From positions 1 through 64,000 of the forward strand of contig WFXC01000004.1 in the NCBI GenBank assembly GCA_015490805.1: a stretch of DNA of 64,000 nt, read 5' to 3'. Positions 19,259 through 28,073 of the stretch are shown one piece after another. The stretch comes from Candidatus Kapaibacterium sp. (lineage in GTDB: Bacteria; Bacteroidota; Ignavibacteria; Kapaibacteriales; WFXC01). The translations under genes and the position numbers were made by a program. Every line of letters begins with the position of its first letter. Position 1 is the stretch's first letter. Below the pieces are notes generated by a model that worked only from the letters and a program-made list of their open reading frames with translations, had not been told where the DNA came from and did no database searches.

Positions 19259-21427
19259 ATGAAGACATTGCGATCGCAGTTAACGATCATTTTCTTAGCC
19301 GTTTTCCTCCCACTGTTAACCATTGTCATTGTCATCAGCTACCTCAACGCCAAGTCCACTATACACGACACGTTAATCCACACCTTAACCCTAACCGCTG
19401 AAGAGGAAATGAAAACCCTCAACGCTCATTATCATTTCATCAACCGCAATGCAGAGGCTTTAGCTGCATTTCCTCCTCTGGCCCATTACCTCCAACTGGT
19501 CGCCGAAGGTAAGGGGGAAACACCCGAAGCCCAGAGAGCCTTGCAATTAGCGGAAGCCCTCCTTTTGAGCTATCAGGAGCAACACTGGGGAATTTATCAC
19601 CATATCTCGGTTGCTAATTCCCAAGGGACCATCATCATAGGCGTTCCCCATAACGGAAAGCCTTCTCCTCACGTTGGACATTCCATTGCCAATCTTCCTC
19701 AATTCAACGAGGCTCTGTCTCGTCCAGTCTTAACACCATTTTTCGGCTGGACCGAAGGCGACCATTTCCACCAGTTGTACCTTTATCCGATCAAAGACTC
19801 AGCAGGGCAATCCATTGGAATGTTGACATTCGAAATCGAAATCGGTTATCTCAATCACCTCATTAGCGGCACCCAATCTGATAAAAACTCCAGCACCGTT
19901 CAAAGTTATCTTCTCACGGAAGACGGCACAGTCATTGTCCGGAACAAGACAGACTCAACAGTGAGTCACGTACCGATCCAGCAAGTACTCCAGGCAGGGA
20001 CATACATTACACAATTCACGAACCCTGAAGGAGAAGAAATCATCGGTGTCTACCTTCACAACACTGAGCATTTTCCCATCATTATCGCTGTTGAAGTTCC
20101 CGCTGCAACGTTTTTTGCGCCCATCCAGCAAACGCTTCGCTGGAACATTTTACTGCTGATCATCAGCGCAATCATTGTTGGTCTGGTTGGCTGGATCGTA
20201 GCACGCCGATTCTCTGTCCCCATCCAGAATTTGGCTCAGGCAGCAATGCGATTGGCAAAGAAAGATTACGGCGTGGAGTTAGAGCAGCGAAGCTCCTTAG
20301 AGGAAATTCAACAATTGCAACAAGCGTTCTCGGATATGATCAAGCATCTGCGGGAAGCAGAGGAGCGAGCGCGGCAACTGCGGGAGCAAAGCATCGTGAC
20401 TTTGGTTCGAGCAATGGAGGAGTTTTCCAATGGCAACTTAGATATCCAGCTTCCGGAACACGCCGAAGATCCGGAAATGGAACGCCTCTACCAATCGCTG
20501 AATCAAATGATTGCACAATTCCGTCGACTGTTGACAGCAGTATACCAGCAAGTTATGCATTTATACAAAGTCTCCGGTGAGTTTCAAAGCGTGTTTGAAT
20601 CCATTCGCCAATTTGCGGAGCAGCAATCGATGGACGCTACCGATGTTGCCGCCGCTGCCGAGGAAATTACCCGCACCATTGCTTCCAATGCTCAAAACGC
20701 TGAAGAAGCTTCAAAGCTCTCCCAGCACAATGGGGAAATTGCGAAGGAAGGCGAGCAAGTAGTAAAGGAAATGGTCGAGCGGATGCAGGAAGTGGTGGGC
20801 TTCATCCAGAGCATTGCGAAAAAAGTTGAGCAACTGGGCAATTCTGTCTCTCAGATCAGCGCTATTACCTCGCTGATCAATGAAATTGCCGAACAAACGA
20901 ACCTGCTTGCCCTGAACGCTGCTATCGAAGCAGCGCGTGCCGGCGAAGCGGGTCGAGGTTTTGCAGTGGTCGCAGACGAAGTCCGAAAATTAGCAGAACG
21001 CACGACTGAATCAACGCAGCAGATTGCGGAAATGGTCAATACGATCCAGAAAGAAACGCAAAGCACCGTGCAGCTCATTCACGAAGGGACACAGCAAGTC
21101 AACACTGTGCTGGAATCCGCAGCCAATGCGAAAGATGCGCTGCGATCCACGCTCGAAAGTGCCCAGCGCGTCGTGGATATGATCGCCCTCATCACCAATG
21201 CTCTGAAAGAAGAGCTGAGCGCCAGCGAGCAAATTGCTGCGAATATGGACAATGTGAAGGAAGTCGCTATCCACGTGCGAAAATCGGTAGAGGAATTGGA
21301 ACAAACAACCGATGACTTAGTCCAATCCGCTCGACAGTTAGAACAACTCCTGCAGCAGTTCCATATGCAGCAGCCGGCAGCGTTGCAGATGCCACCGCCG
21401 CAATTGCCAGACGGGCAACCTTCGTAG
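19259..21427 (+). CDS. Methyl-accepting chemotaxis protein
   Basis: A 722-residue inner-membrane chemoreceptor. The start at 19259 has GGGGA eight bases before it; an in-frame ATG at 19148 lacks a ribosome site. TM1 is at about residues 8-27 and TM2 at about 295-315. The periplasmic region between them is of Cache type by layout, with an N-terminal helix and beta segments such as [10 protein letters not shown]-like [14 protein letters not shown] segment follows TM2, with a second HAMP-like stretch near 385-425. The signalling hairpin is near residue 545, with the near-universal [19 protein letters not shown] and [15 protein letters not shown]. The ligand is unknown. No che genes are adjacent, so it works with a cheA/cheW set elsewhere. 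Confidence 0.95.
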   Translation: MKTLRSQLTIIFLAVFLPLLTIVIVISYLNAKSTIHDTLIHTLTLTAEEEMKTLNAHYHFINRNAEALAAFPPLAHYLQLVAEGKGETPEAQRALQLAEALLLSYQEQHWGIYHHISVANSQGTIIIGVPHNGKPSPHVGHSIANLPQFNEALSRPVLTPFFGWTEGDHFHQLYLYPIKDSAGQSIGMLTFEIEIGYLNHLISGTQSDKNSSTVQSYLLTEDGTVIVRNKTDSTVSHVPIQQVLQAGTYITQFTNPEGEEIIGVYLHNTEHFPIIIAVEVPAATFFAPIQQTLRWNILLLIISAIIVGLVGWIVARRFSVPIQNLAQAAMRLAKKDYGVELEQRSSLEEIQQLQQAFSDMIKHLREAEERARQLREQSIVTLVRAMEEFSNGNLDIQLPEHAEDPEMERLYQSLNQMIAQFRRLLTAVYQQVMHLYKVSGEFQSVFESIRQFAEQQSMDATDVAAAAEEITRTIASNAQNAEEASKLSQHNGEIAKEGEQVVKEMVERMQEVVGFIQSIAKKVEQLGNSVSQISAITSLINEIAEQTNLLALNAAIEAARAGEAGRGFAVVADEVRKLAERTTESTQQIAEMVNTIQKETQSTVQLIHEGTQQVNTVLESAANAKDALRSTLESAQRVVDMIALITNALKEELSASEQIAANMDNVKEVAIHVRKSVEELEQTTDDLVQSARQLEQLLQQFHMQQPAALQMPPPQLPDGQPS

Positions 21428-21669
21428 TCAACATTAGTACATAAGCCACGGGTGGGGAACTGCCTCACTGCGTGATGGGCTCTGTCTACGGCATTTTTGT
21501 TCCTCAAGCTGCTTGCTCAGCAAACACAAATGAGCTTATCACACAATCTCCCAGGGTCAACTTGTCGTGCTTTCAGAACTCCTTTCCGCAACTCTCCTGT
21601 TGACACGCTGTTCTTACAGACTATTCGTCTTTATTTTTTCGTGTGCAACAATTGCAAAGGAACACTACA

Positions 21670-22545
21670 ATGCGACCGCTTGTCACCGTATCCGTAATAA
21701 CCTTCCTGTTGCTTGCAACAATCAGCTTCGCTCAAGAAGATGTGCTTCGCCCTCACCGAACAACGCCTCTGCCTTCCGGTCCTTCGGTAATGCTGGGAAT
21801 TGAAGCGGGAATGAATTTTTCCTTCTTCTCCCAGAATCTCCAGTGGTTTTATGATCTTACCGACTGGCCCCAGAACGATCCTCGCCTGAATGCAACTGAA
21901 TCGGCAACGGGCATTACACCGTTTTTCTCCCTCCTGTTCGATATTGGATTCAGCCGATCCTTCGGGTTGCAATTCAAAGCGGGTTATGACATCAAAAATG
22001 TTTCGAACACGGAAACGGGCCCAATTCCCTGCACCTTATTCGACGAGTACGGGAATCCTATTGGAGATACAACAGCGACCGTACAATCATCGGCAAAATC
22101 CTCCCTTTCGTACCTGCATCTGACTCCAATGGTGCGCTTTAATCCTGTTCCTGACTTCAGCATTGCGCTTGGTCCAACCGTCCACATCCCGGTAGGCTCT
22201 CCAACCTTTGAGCGAACCGATACCATTGTTTCCAACGAAGGCTGTCTCTTTGGTGATCCAGTGACAGGAACGCGGAAAATTACCTTTCAATCTGAATTAG
22301 ACACCCTGGTAATTTCTCCACGCTTGGGAATCGAACTGAATCTGGGCTATCGCATTGCCATTGCTCCGCAGCTCTGGCTTGTACCATCACTGCAATTTCA
22401 ATTTTTCTTGAGCAATGTAACCAAAGAAGAGCGCGATCAGGTCATCACTGACGTCTACGGTAACACGCTCTTAGTTTCCGAAACAGACTACCGCAATAAA
22501 CTGCACAGTCTCCGATTTGCACTACAGTTGCTTTTCGGTCTCTAA
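21670..22545 (+). CDS. Outer membrane beta-barrel protein
   Basis: The start at 21670 is supported by AAGGA eight bases upstream; an in-frame ATG nine codons earlier is not. The 291-residue product has a clear signal peptide (MRPLVTVSVITFLLLATISFAQ). It is then made of alternating amphipathic strands such as SVMLGIEAGMNFSFF, FGLQFKAGYDIKNV and ISPRLGIELNLGYRI, ending LHSLRFALQLLFGL with a terminal hydrophobic strand. This is the layout of FCB-group porin-family barrels of about 10-12 strands. No specific function can be given. It is 46 bp upstream of the OmpA/PD40 gene, so the pair probably sits together in the envelope. Confidence 0.82.
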   Translation: MRPLVTVSVITFLLLATISFAQEDVLRPHRTTPLPSGPSVMLGIEAGMNFSFFSQNLQWFYDLTDWPQNDPRLNATESATGITPFFSLLFDIGFSRSFGLQFKAGYDIKNVSNTETGPIPCTLFDEYGNPIGDTTATVQSSAKSSLSYLHLTPMVRFNPVPDFSIALGPTVHIPVGSPTFERTDTIVSNEGCLFGDPVTGTRKITFQSELDTLVISPRLGIELNLGYRIAIAPQLWLVPSLQFQFFLSNVTKEERDQVITDVYGNTLLVSETDYRNKLHSLRFALQLLFGL

Positions 22546-22591
22546 ACCTGAGTTTTGAAACAGAAAATGGCACAACAAAAGGAGCATAAAA

Positions 22592-24094
22592 ATGAAAGCT
22601 GTACAGCTACTTCTAATTCCGCTATTGGTCTTACTGCTAGGTCTTGCTCAAACTAGCAGAGCACAGCGGTTGCAAGCACACCCGAAGGTTAAGATTTCGC
22701 CATTGACGATTAATTCCGAAGCGGACGACTTCGCTCCTTGTTTTCTCCCGGTTACGAATACTCTCTTTTTTACTTCCGAACGCGATGCCGGCTGGTATTC
22801 TGGTCAGCAGATTTACGCATCCGAAAGCTGGAGCGCCCCAGAACGAGTCGCCGGTGAAGTCAACAACGCAACCCACAGCGGTGCGGCAACACTCACATTC
22901 GATGGACAATGGATGATCTTTGCTGCGTTCGAGCATTCGGCTGGCTCGCGTGGACGAACCGACCTCTACAGTGCTCGAAACCACGGTGGACGGTGGGAAG
23001 AGGTGCACAATCTTGGACCGGCGATCAACTCCCCGGCGTGGGATTCGCAGCCGTGGCTTTCACCAGATGGGCAATGGCTGTTCTTCGTCAGTGACCGTCC
23101 CGGTGGCTATGGCGGCACAGACATCTACGTTGCCCGCCGCAATGTCGATGGCTCCTGGGGCATTGCTCAAAACGCCGGACCCCAGATCAATTCAGCAGCC
23201 GATGAAATGAGCCCTTCTTTAGCTCCCGATGGGAAAACCTTCTACTTTGCCAGCAATCGCCCTGGCGGCGCTGGCGGCTTTGACATTTACACCGCCACCT
23301 TCAGCAATGGGAAATTTCAGGATGTACGACGAGTAACAGCTGGGATCAACTCGCCAGCGGACGAACTTTTCTTTGTCGCTCTTCCTAACTCAAATACCGC
23401 TTATTTTGCCAGCAATCGCCCCGGCGGTATGGGTGGCTATGATCTGTATTCTGCCATTCCCAACCCTGTCCCGCCGGCGCCAGTGCGGATTGTGCGCGGT
23501 ATTGTCCGGGATAAAAAAAGCAAGCAACCACTGGGAGCAAAAATAATCATTACGGACCTCAAGACCGGGCGAAAATTGAGCGAGTTTGCCAGCGATCCTG
23601 TGACGGGGATGTACTACGTCATCCTTCCCGCTGGACGCGACTATGCGATCACAGCAGAGCATCCCGGATACCTGTTTTTCAGCGAGCGGTTTACGGTGCC
23701 CAAAGGGGCGGAAGGCAAAGAAGTGCGATACGATATCGAACTTTCGCCGCTGCAGGGAGGCTTTACCCGACTGCTGATCTTCTTTGACTTCGATAAAGCG
23801 GAACTCAAACCTGAATCGCGAGCAGAACTCCAGCGAGTCGTTGCATTCCTCAAAGCCCACCCACAGATTCGTATCCGCATCGAAGGACACACCGACGATG
23901 TTGGAGACGAGCAGTACAACCTCGAGCTCTCGAAACGACGTGCTGAAGCCGTTCGCCGCTACCTGATCGACCACGGCATTGATCCTTCGCGCATCGAAGC
24001 AGTAGGCTATGGAGAAACCCGTCCGTTAGTTCCGAACACTTCGGAAGCGGCACGAGCGAAAAACCGGCGCGTGGAGATGCATATTATTCCGTAG
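22592..24094 (+). CDS. OmpA-family protein with PD40 (WD40-like) repeats
   Basis: A 500-residue envelope protein with an AAGGAG ribosome site. The signal peptide ends near residue 24 (TSRAQ). PD40 propeller repeats follow (about residues 45-290), marked by recurring LSPDGQWLFFVSDRPGGYGG, LAPDGKTFYFASNRPGG and TAYFASNRPGGMGGYDLYS. Then comes a CarboxypepD-regulatory-like domain (about 300-385: GIVRDKKSKQPLGAKIII). The C-terminal OmpA domain (about 395-500) contains the peptidoglycan-binding signature IEGHTDDVGDEQYNLELSKRRAEAVRRYL in part, ending KNRRVEMHI. Proteins of this build tether outer-membrane complexes to the cell wall in FCB bacteria. It ends with an 11-bp tail-to-tail overlap with rnz. 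Confidence 0.93.
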   Translation: MKAVQLLLIPLLVLLLGLAQTSRAQRLQAHPKVKISPLTINSEADDFAPCFLPVTNTLFFTSERDAGWYSGQQIYASESWSAPERVAGEVNNATHSGAATLTFDGQWMIFAAFEHSAGSRGRTDLYSARNHGGRWEEVHNLGPAINSPAWDSQPWLSPDGQWLFFVSDRPGGYGGTDIYVARRNVDGSWGIAQNAGPQINSAADEMSPSLAPDGKTFYFASNRPGGAGGFDIYTATFSNGKFQDVRRVTAGINSPADELFFVALPNSNTAYFASNRPGGMGGYDLYSAIPNPVPPAPVRIVRGIVRDKKSKQPLGAKIIITDLKTGRKLSEFASDPVTGMYYVILPAGRDYAITAEHPGYLFFSERFTVPKGAEGKEVRYDIELSPLQGGFTRLLIFFDFDKAELKPESRAELQRVVAFLKAHPQIRIRIEGHTDDVGDEQYNLELSKRRAEAVRRYLIDHGIDPSRIEAVGYGETRPLVPNTSEAARAKNRRVEMHIIP

Positions 24095-25064
24095 CCTGTT
24101 CATCTTTTCGGAGAGACGCTGCTGAATCATCCGCAACGCGGCGTGGGCGCAGGATAAGCTCGCGCTGAAGCTCCTTCGCTACAAAGGTGCGGGGGAAGAT
24201 TGCCCGTGCTTCTTTTAGAAGGGTACGCAATCGCTTATACCGGGCACTGATGTGAATCAGAAACAACTTGTCGACTCCTGCTGCCTTTGCAACGCCAGCA
24301 GCTTCTGCTGCGGTAGAATGAAAATACTCCGCTGCCTTCTGCTGATGTTCATTAGCAAAGGTTGCTTCGTGGAGCAGTACCGTCGCATTCATCGCCAGTT
24401 GAACAGCATTATCGCACGGTCGGGTATCTCCACAATAAACAAAAACTCGAGGCGGCTTCGGTGGATGGCTAATGTCTTCCAGAGTGATCTGCCGTCCCTG
24501 GTATTCAATGCTGCCGCGCCGCTTGATCTCTCCGATAATTTTGCCCTCTGTAATGCCCAATGCCCTGACTTTCCGCATATCCACATTTCGGCGCGGCTTT
24601 TCTTCCCACCGGTATCCAAAGCACGGGACTCGATGTTCTAAGGGGAGCGCTGTGATCTGGTAATGCTCTGTCTCATCGACCATTCCCTGAAAGTCCGGTG
24701 GTAATTCTACGATTGTTAAGGGATAGCGCAACCGTACATCCATAATATCCAGAGAGACGTGCAACCATTCAGCTAATCCCTTTGGACCGTACACTTTCAG
24801 TTCCTTACTTCGTCGCTCTGTGGAATACGTTGGCAACAACCCGGCTAAACCCAGAACGTGATCAACGTGCAGGTGGGTAATAAAAATTTTCTGGATGGCA
24901 CCCCGCGAGATTTTTGCTCGCATCAACTGTAACTGCGTTCCTTCGGCACAATCGAACAGCAAAACTTCGCCGCCAAACGGGGCCAATAGTGCAGTAGCAG
25001 AAGGATGCCGCGTAAGCAATGGCACGCCTCCTGCTTTATTGCCCAGAACACAAAATTGCAACAT
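24084..25064 (-). CDS. rnz: Ribonuclease Z
   Basis: Metallo-beta-lactamase-fold endonuclease that cuts tRNA precursors 3' of the discriminator base. The ATG at 25064 overlaps the pyrD stop (TGATG), so translation is coupled. The zinc motif is HLHVDH at residues 64-69, where HxHGDH is more usual, so Val replaces Gly. Other marks are FDCAEGTQLQLMRA near 37-50, LLHEATFANEH and the late FLIHISARYK. The protein is 326 residues, near family length, with a short polar tail. It is the last gene of the minus-strand accD-arginase-pyrD-rnz operon. Confidence 0.93.
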   Translation of the reverse strand: MLQFCVLGNKAGGVPLLTRHPSATALLAPFGGEVLLFDCAEGTQLQLMRAKISRGAIQKIFITHLHVDHVLGLAGLLPTYSTERRSKELKVYGPKGLAEWLHVSLDIMDVRLRYPLTIVELPPDFQGMVDETEHYQITALPLEHRVPCFGYRWEEKPRRNVDMRKVRALGITEGKIIGEIKRRGSIEYQGRQITLEDISHPPKPPRVFVYCGDTRPCDNAVQLAMNATVLLHEATFANEHQQKAAEYFHSTAAEAAGVAKAAGVDKLFLIHISARYKRLRTLLKEARAIFPRTFVAKELQRELILRPRRVADDSAASLRKDEQATE

Positions 25065-26176
25065 CACGATGATAGCAGATGTTCAACAATCCGCTGGTAA
25101 ACCCGATGCCCCCATAGCGCAAACTGCTCGAAGTACCCGGTATACCACTGACAGAGATGGATCCCCCTTTGTAGAGACTCTGTCACATCTTCAGCATCCA
25201 GTATGCCACCGGTGCGAATCACCACAAATTCGTGCGCTGGCGGGTGCTCCCGCAGATATTCGACCGCTGCAAGACACCGCAGCAAAGACTCCTCTTTCAG
25301 CGGGCGACCACTTACTCCACCACCGAAGTTCTGCACAAAAAAATCATAATACCGCTGCTCACGCAGATGGATACGTTCCCGATGAAGCGAGTAATTGGTC
25401 GACGTATTGCCAAAGTTTACCCCATCAAATCCCAGATCGCAGAGCTTTGCTACAATATCCGCTACCATTGACAGCGGCACGTCATTGGAAAACTTGACAA
25501 CCACAGGAACAAATCGTTTCCGTTTCCGCAGAAATTTCTCCCGGACAATTTCCAGCCGCTTCCAGACCAGATCCCAGGCTTCCCGATCCGCTTGCGTATT
25601 TGGACAGCTTTCGTTGATCTCCACAAAATCGATCCCGATGTTCTTAAAGAGAAACAACCCATCAACGAGGGCATCAGCAGCCTCATCAAACGCCAGCTCA
25701 TCGGGTGGGGCAATGCTGATACCGCGAGGACATCCGGGCTGCGATAGAAACTGTTGCAATTGCCGAACAACATACTGATAGCCGGAATTGGGTAATCCGA
25801 GCCAATTCGACGCAGCCTGCGAACGTGGATAGCTCAGAAAAGGCTGTACAACTCGCCCTTTGCGATTTCCCCGGCGGGGATAGAGCGTCACCGTTCCCGC
25901 CAGAAATGCACCCGCTCCCTGCCGATAGGCAACAGGATAGCCGCGTCCGGCTTTGAACATTCCCGCCGCATTAAAAATGGGTGTCTGAAAGCGGAGTCCC
26001 CAATATTCCACTCCTGCTGCTGGCGGAGGAACGTATTGTTCTGGCTGCGCATTTGCCAGGCGTTCCAGAAACCAGCGCCGTGTCTGTGAGTAGAACCACA
26101 CGGCAAGTGCTGGTGGGATCGTTGATACTACCAGCCGCCGCACCCAGCGATCCAGTCGTGCAAGCAGAGGAAGCAT
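25064..26176 (-). CDS. pyrD: Dihydroorotate dehydrogenase, membrane-type
   Basis: Oxidises dihydroorotate to orotate with FMN in pyrimidine synthesis. At 370 residues, with a hydrophobic amphipathic N-terminal extension (about 1-40), it looks like the quinone-linked class 2 enzyme. FMN/substrate features are FNAAGMFKAGRGYP, GTVTLYPRRGN, NWLGLPNSGY, NESCPNT, VVVKFSND and GGGVSGRPLK. The asparagine-rich loop FGNTSTN takes the place of the usual TNTT. Some motifs are divergent for class 2, so electron acceptor and class are inferred. Its start directly abuts the arginase stop, and its stop overlaps the rnz start. Confidence 0.82.
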   Translation of the reverse strand: MLPLLARLDRWVRRLVVSTIPPALAVWFYSQTRRWFLERLANAQPEQYVPPPAAGVEYWGLRFQTPIFNAAGMFKAGRGYPVAYRQGAGAFLAGTVTLYPRRGNRKGRVVQPFLSYPRSQAASNWLGLPNSGYQYVVRQLQQFLSQPGCPRGISIAPPDELAFDEAADALVDGLFLFKNIGIDFVEINESCPNTQADREAWDLVWKRLEIVREKFLRKRKRFVPVVVKFSNDVPLSMVADIVAKLCDLGFDGVNFGNTSTNYSLHRERIHLREQRYYDFFVQNFGGGVSGRPLKEESLLRCLAAVEYLREHPPAHEFVVIRTGGILDAEDVTESLQRGIHLCQWYTGYFEQFALWGHRVYQRIVEHLLSS

Positions 26177-27082
26177 TTACAGAATCCTTGCTCCCAGGCA
26201 CGATGCCACGGCTCCAACCGCAAATTCTGCACTCTGATTATGCACGTCCAGGATAGGATTGACCTCCACCACTTCCAGCGAATGGACTTTGCGCGTTTCT
26301 GCCAGCCGTTCCATCAGAAAGTGCGCTTCCCGATAACTCAACCCTCCCGGTACTGGCGTTCCTACTCCCGGAGCAACCGAGGGATCGACGCTATCCAGAT
26401 CAAAGCTGATGTGCAGGAAATCCACCCGGTTGATAAGGTAGTCAATAGCATCCGTTGCGACTTTGAAAATGCCATCGCGATCAATTTCGTACATCGTGTA
26501 GGTACGGATTCGCAGCGTACGAATCAGTTCCTTTTCACCGGCATCAATGGAGCGAATGCCAACCAGCACTACGTTTGCAGGATCGACTTTCGGGGAAAAG
26601 TCCAGCAACTGCGTCAATTGCGCTGCCCCATATCCCAGGGAAACTGCCAGCGGCATCCCGTGAATATTACCCGAAGGGGTTGTTTCCGGTGTATTCATAT
26701 CCGGATGCGCATCGATCCAGATAACGCCGAAGGTTTTTTGATGCTCCTGACAGTATCGGGCAATGCCAGCAATAGAGCCAATACTCATCGAATGATCGCC
26801 ACCCAGCACCAGCGGCATTTTGCCGCTTTCCAACACGGTATGGACGCGATAAGCCAGCTCTTCTGTTGCCCGCGCAATTTCCGGCAAATACCGGGCGCGA
26901 GGATCTTCAATAGCCTGCACTTCCGCTACCTGAATTGGCAAATCTCCCCAATCCTGCACCTCATACCCTAAGGCTTCCAGCCGTTCTTGAAGACCAGCGA
27001 TCCGCATTGCCGACGGTCCCATATCCACTCCTCGGCGTCCAGCACCCAAATCCATCGGGAATCCCAGCACGACAATGTTCAT
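26177..27082 (-). CDS. rocF: Arginase
   Basis: Hydrolyses arginine to ornithine and urea with a two-manganese centre. The 301-residue protein has all metal motifs of the ureohydrolase fold: GGDHSMSIGS (near 95-104), DAHPDMNTPE (near 124-133) and SFDLDSVDPSVAPG (near 228-241). SGNIHGMPLA and the C-terminal EVVEVNPILD fit arginase rather than agmatinase. It lies 7 bp after accD and immediately before pyrD. With proline dehydrogenase nearby it suggests arginine-ornithine-proline catabolism, but the operon mixes unrelated pathways, so this is only suggestive. Confidence 0.94.
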   Translation of the reverse strand: MNIVVLGFPMDLGAGRRGVDMGPSAMRIAGLQERLEALGYEVQDWGDLPIQVAEVQAIEDPRARYLPEIARATEELAYRVHTVLESGKMPLVLGGDHSMSIGSIAGIARYCQEHQKTFGVIWIDAHPDMNTPETTPSGNIHGMPLAVSLGYGAAQLTQLLDFSPKVDPANVVLVGIRSIDAGEKELIRTLRIRTYTMYEIDRDGIFKVATDAIDYLINRVDFLHISFDLDSVDPSVAPGVGTPVPGGLSYREAHFLMERLAETRKVHSLEVVEVNPILDVHNQSAEFAVGAVASCLGARIL

Positions 27083-27089
27083 CGATGCA

Positions 27090-27941
27090 TTACCGTTGTT
27101 CGTCCGATTGCTGTAGCAAGCTCAATAAGCGACTCAGGGTAGAACGCAATTCCTTGCGGGATACAATCATATCCACAAATCCGTGTTTCAGCAGAGATTC
27201 TGCTCGCTGGAATCCTGGTGGCAACTTTCGACGAATGGTTTGTTCAATGACCCGGGGACCGGCAAACCCAATCAGAGCACCGGGTTCCGCGATGATAACA
27301 TCACCCAACATTCCATAGGAAGCAGTAACTCCTCCGGTGGTTGGGTGCGTCAGAACCGTGATATATGGAATTCGATGTTCTGCTAATTCTGTCAACTTCG
27401 CTGCCGTTTTTGCCATCTGCATCAGCGAAAGTGCACTTTCCTGCATTCGAGCACCGCCGGAGGCGCACACAACGATGTAGGGCACATTGCGACGAAGGGC
27501 TTCATCAGCAGCTCGAATAAACTTCTCCCCCACCACCGAACCCATACTGCCCCCAATGAAGCGGAAATTCATCAATCCTGCAACCACCGTTTGCCCTTCA
27601 ATCTGCCCAACACCGGTCATTAATGCTTCGGAGTGTCCAATCTCCCGATAGGCTTTGGTTAAACGATCGGTATATCGCTTGGTATCCACAAATTTCAGTG
27701 GATCTACGGAGCGAATATTCGTATTGGTTTCCTGGAACGTTCCCTCATCGAAGAGGATTTTCACAAATTCCTGCGGACCAATGCGAAAATGCGCGCCACA
27801 CTTGGGACACGTATACTGATGCTCCTCCAGTTGCCGCTTATAGATAATTTCGCCGCACGCTTCGCACTTCGTCCACAGCCCCTCTGGCATTTCCCGCTTT
27901 GCAGCACCCTCCTCCGAGCGCCTGCCTCGAAGAAACCACAT
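27090..27941 (-). CDS. accD: Acetyl-CoA carboxylase carboxyltransferase subunit beta
   Basis: Beta half of the carboxyltransferase that makes malonyl-CoA for fatty-acid synthesis. The start at 27941 (MWFLRGRR) has GGAAGG eight bases upstream; the open frame extends 33 codons further without homology. The N-terminal zinc ribbon is WTKCEACGEIIYKRQLEE...YTCPKCG (four Cys), then the crotonase-fold core with RFIGGSMGSVVGEKFIRA, CASGGARMQES and HPTTGGVTASYGMLGD. Total 283 residues, normal. accA is not in the window. It is the first gene of the minus-strand accD-arginase-pyrD-rnz operon. Confidence 0.96.
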   Translation of the reverse strand: MWFLRGRRSEEGAAKREMPEGLWTKCEACGEIIYKRQLEEHQYTCPKCGAHFRIGPQEFVKILFDEGTFQETNTNIRSVDPLKFVDTKRYTDRLTKAYREIGHSEALMTGVGQIEGQTVVAGLMNFRFIGGSMGSVVGEKFIRAADEALRRNVPYIVVCASGGARMQESALSLMQMAKTAAKLTELAEHRIPYITVLTHPTTGGVTASYGMLGDVIIAEPGALIGFAGPRVIEQTIRRKLPPGFQRAESLLKHGFVDMIVSRKELRSTLSRLLSLLQQSDEQR

Positions 27942-27984
27942 TCCAGCCGCCTTCCTATTCACACACAATGTCAACGTGAAAACG

Positions 27985-27992
27985 CAAAGATA
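27985..27992 (-). promoter_or_regulatory. TAnnTTTG promoter-like element (TATCTTTG) before accD
   Basis: On the minus strand TATCTTTG lies 43 bases before the accD ATG, in the 132-bp gap after the glycosyltransferase gene. The -33 region is weak. Confidence 0.4.
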
Positions 27993-28073
27993 CAAAGAAC
28001 CTTGTACAGAAATGGCACGAGAAAAGCCGGGGATTTTCATCAGATCAGCACCGCGAATACCGCTTTCGGCTGA

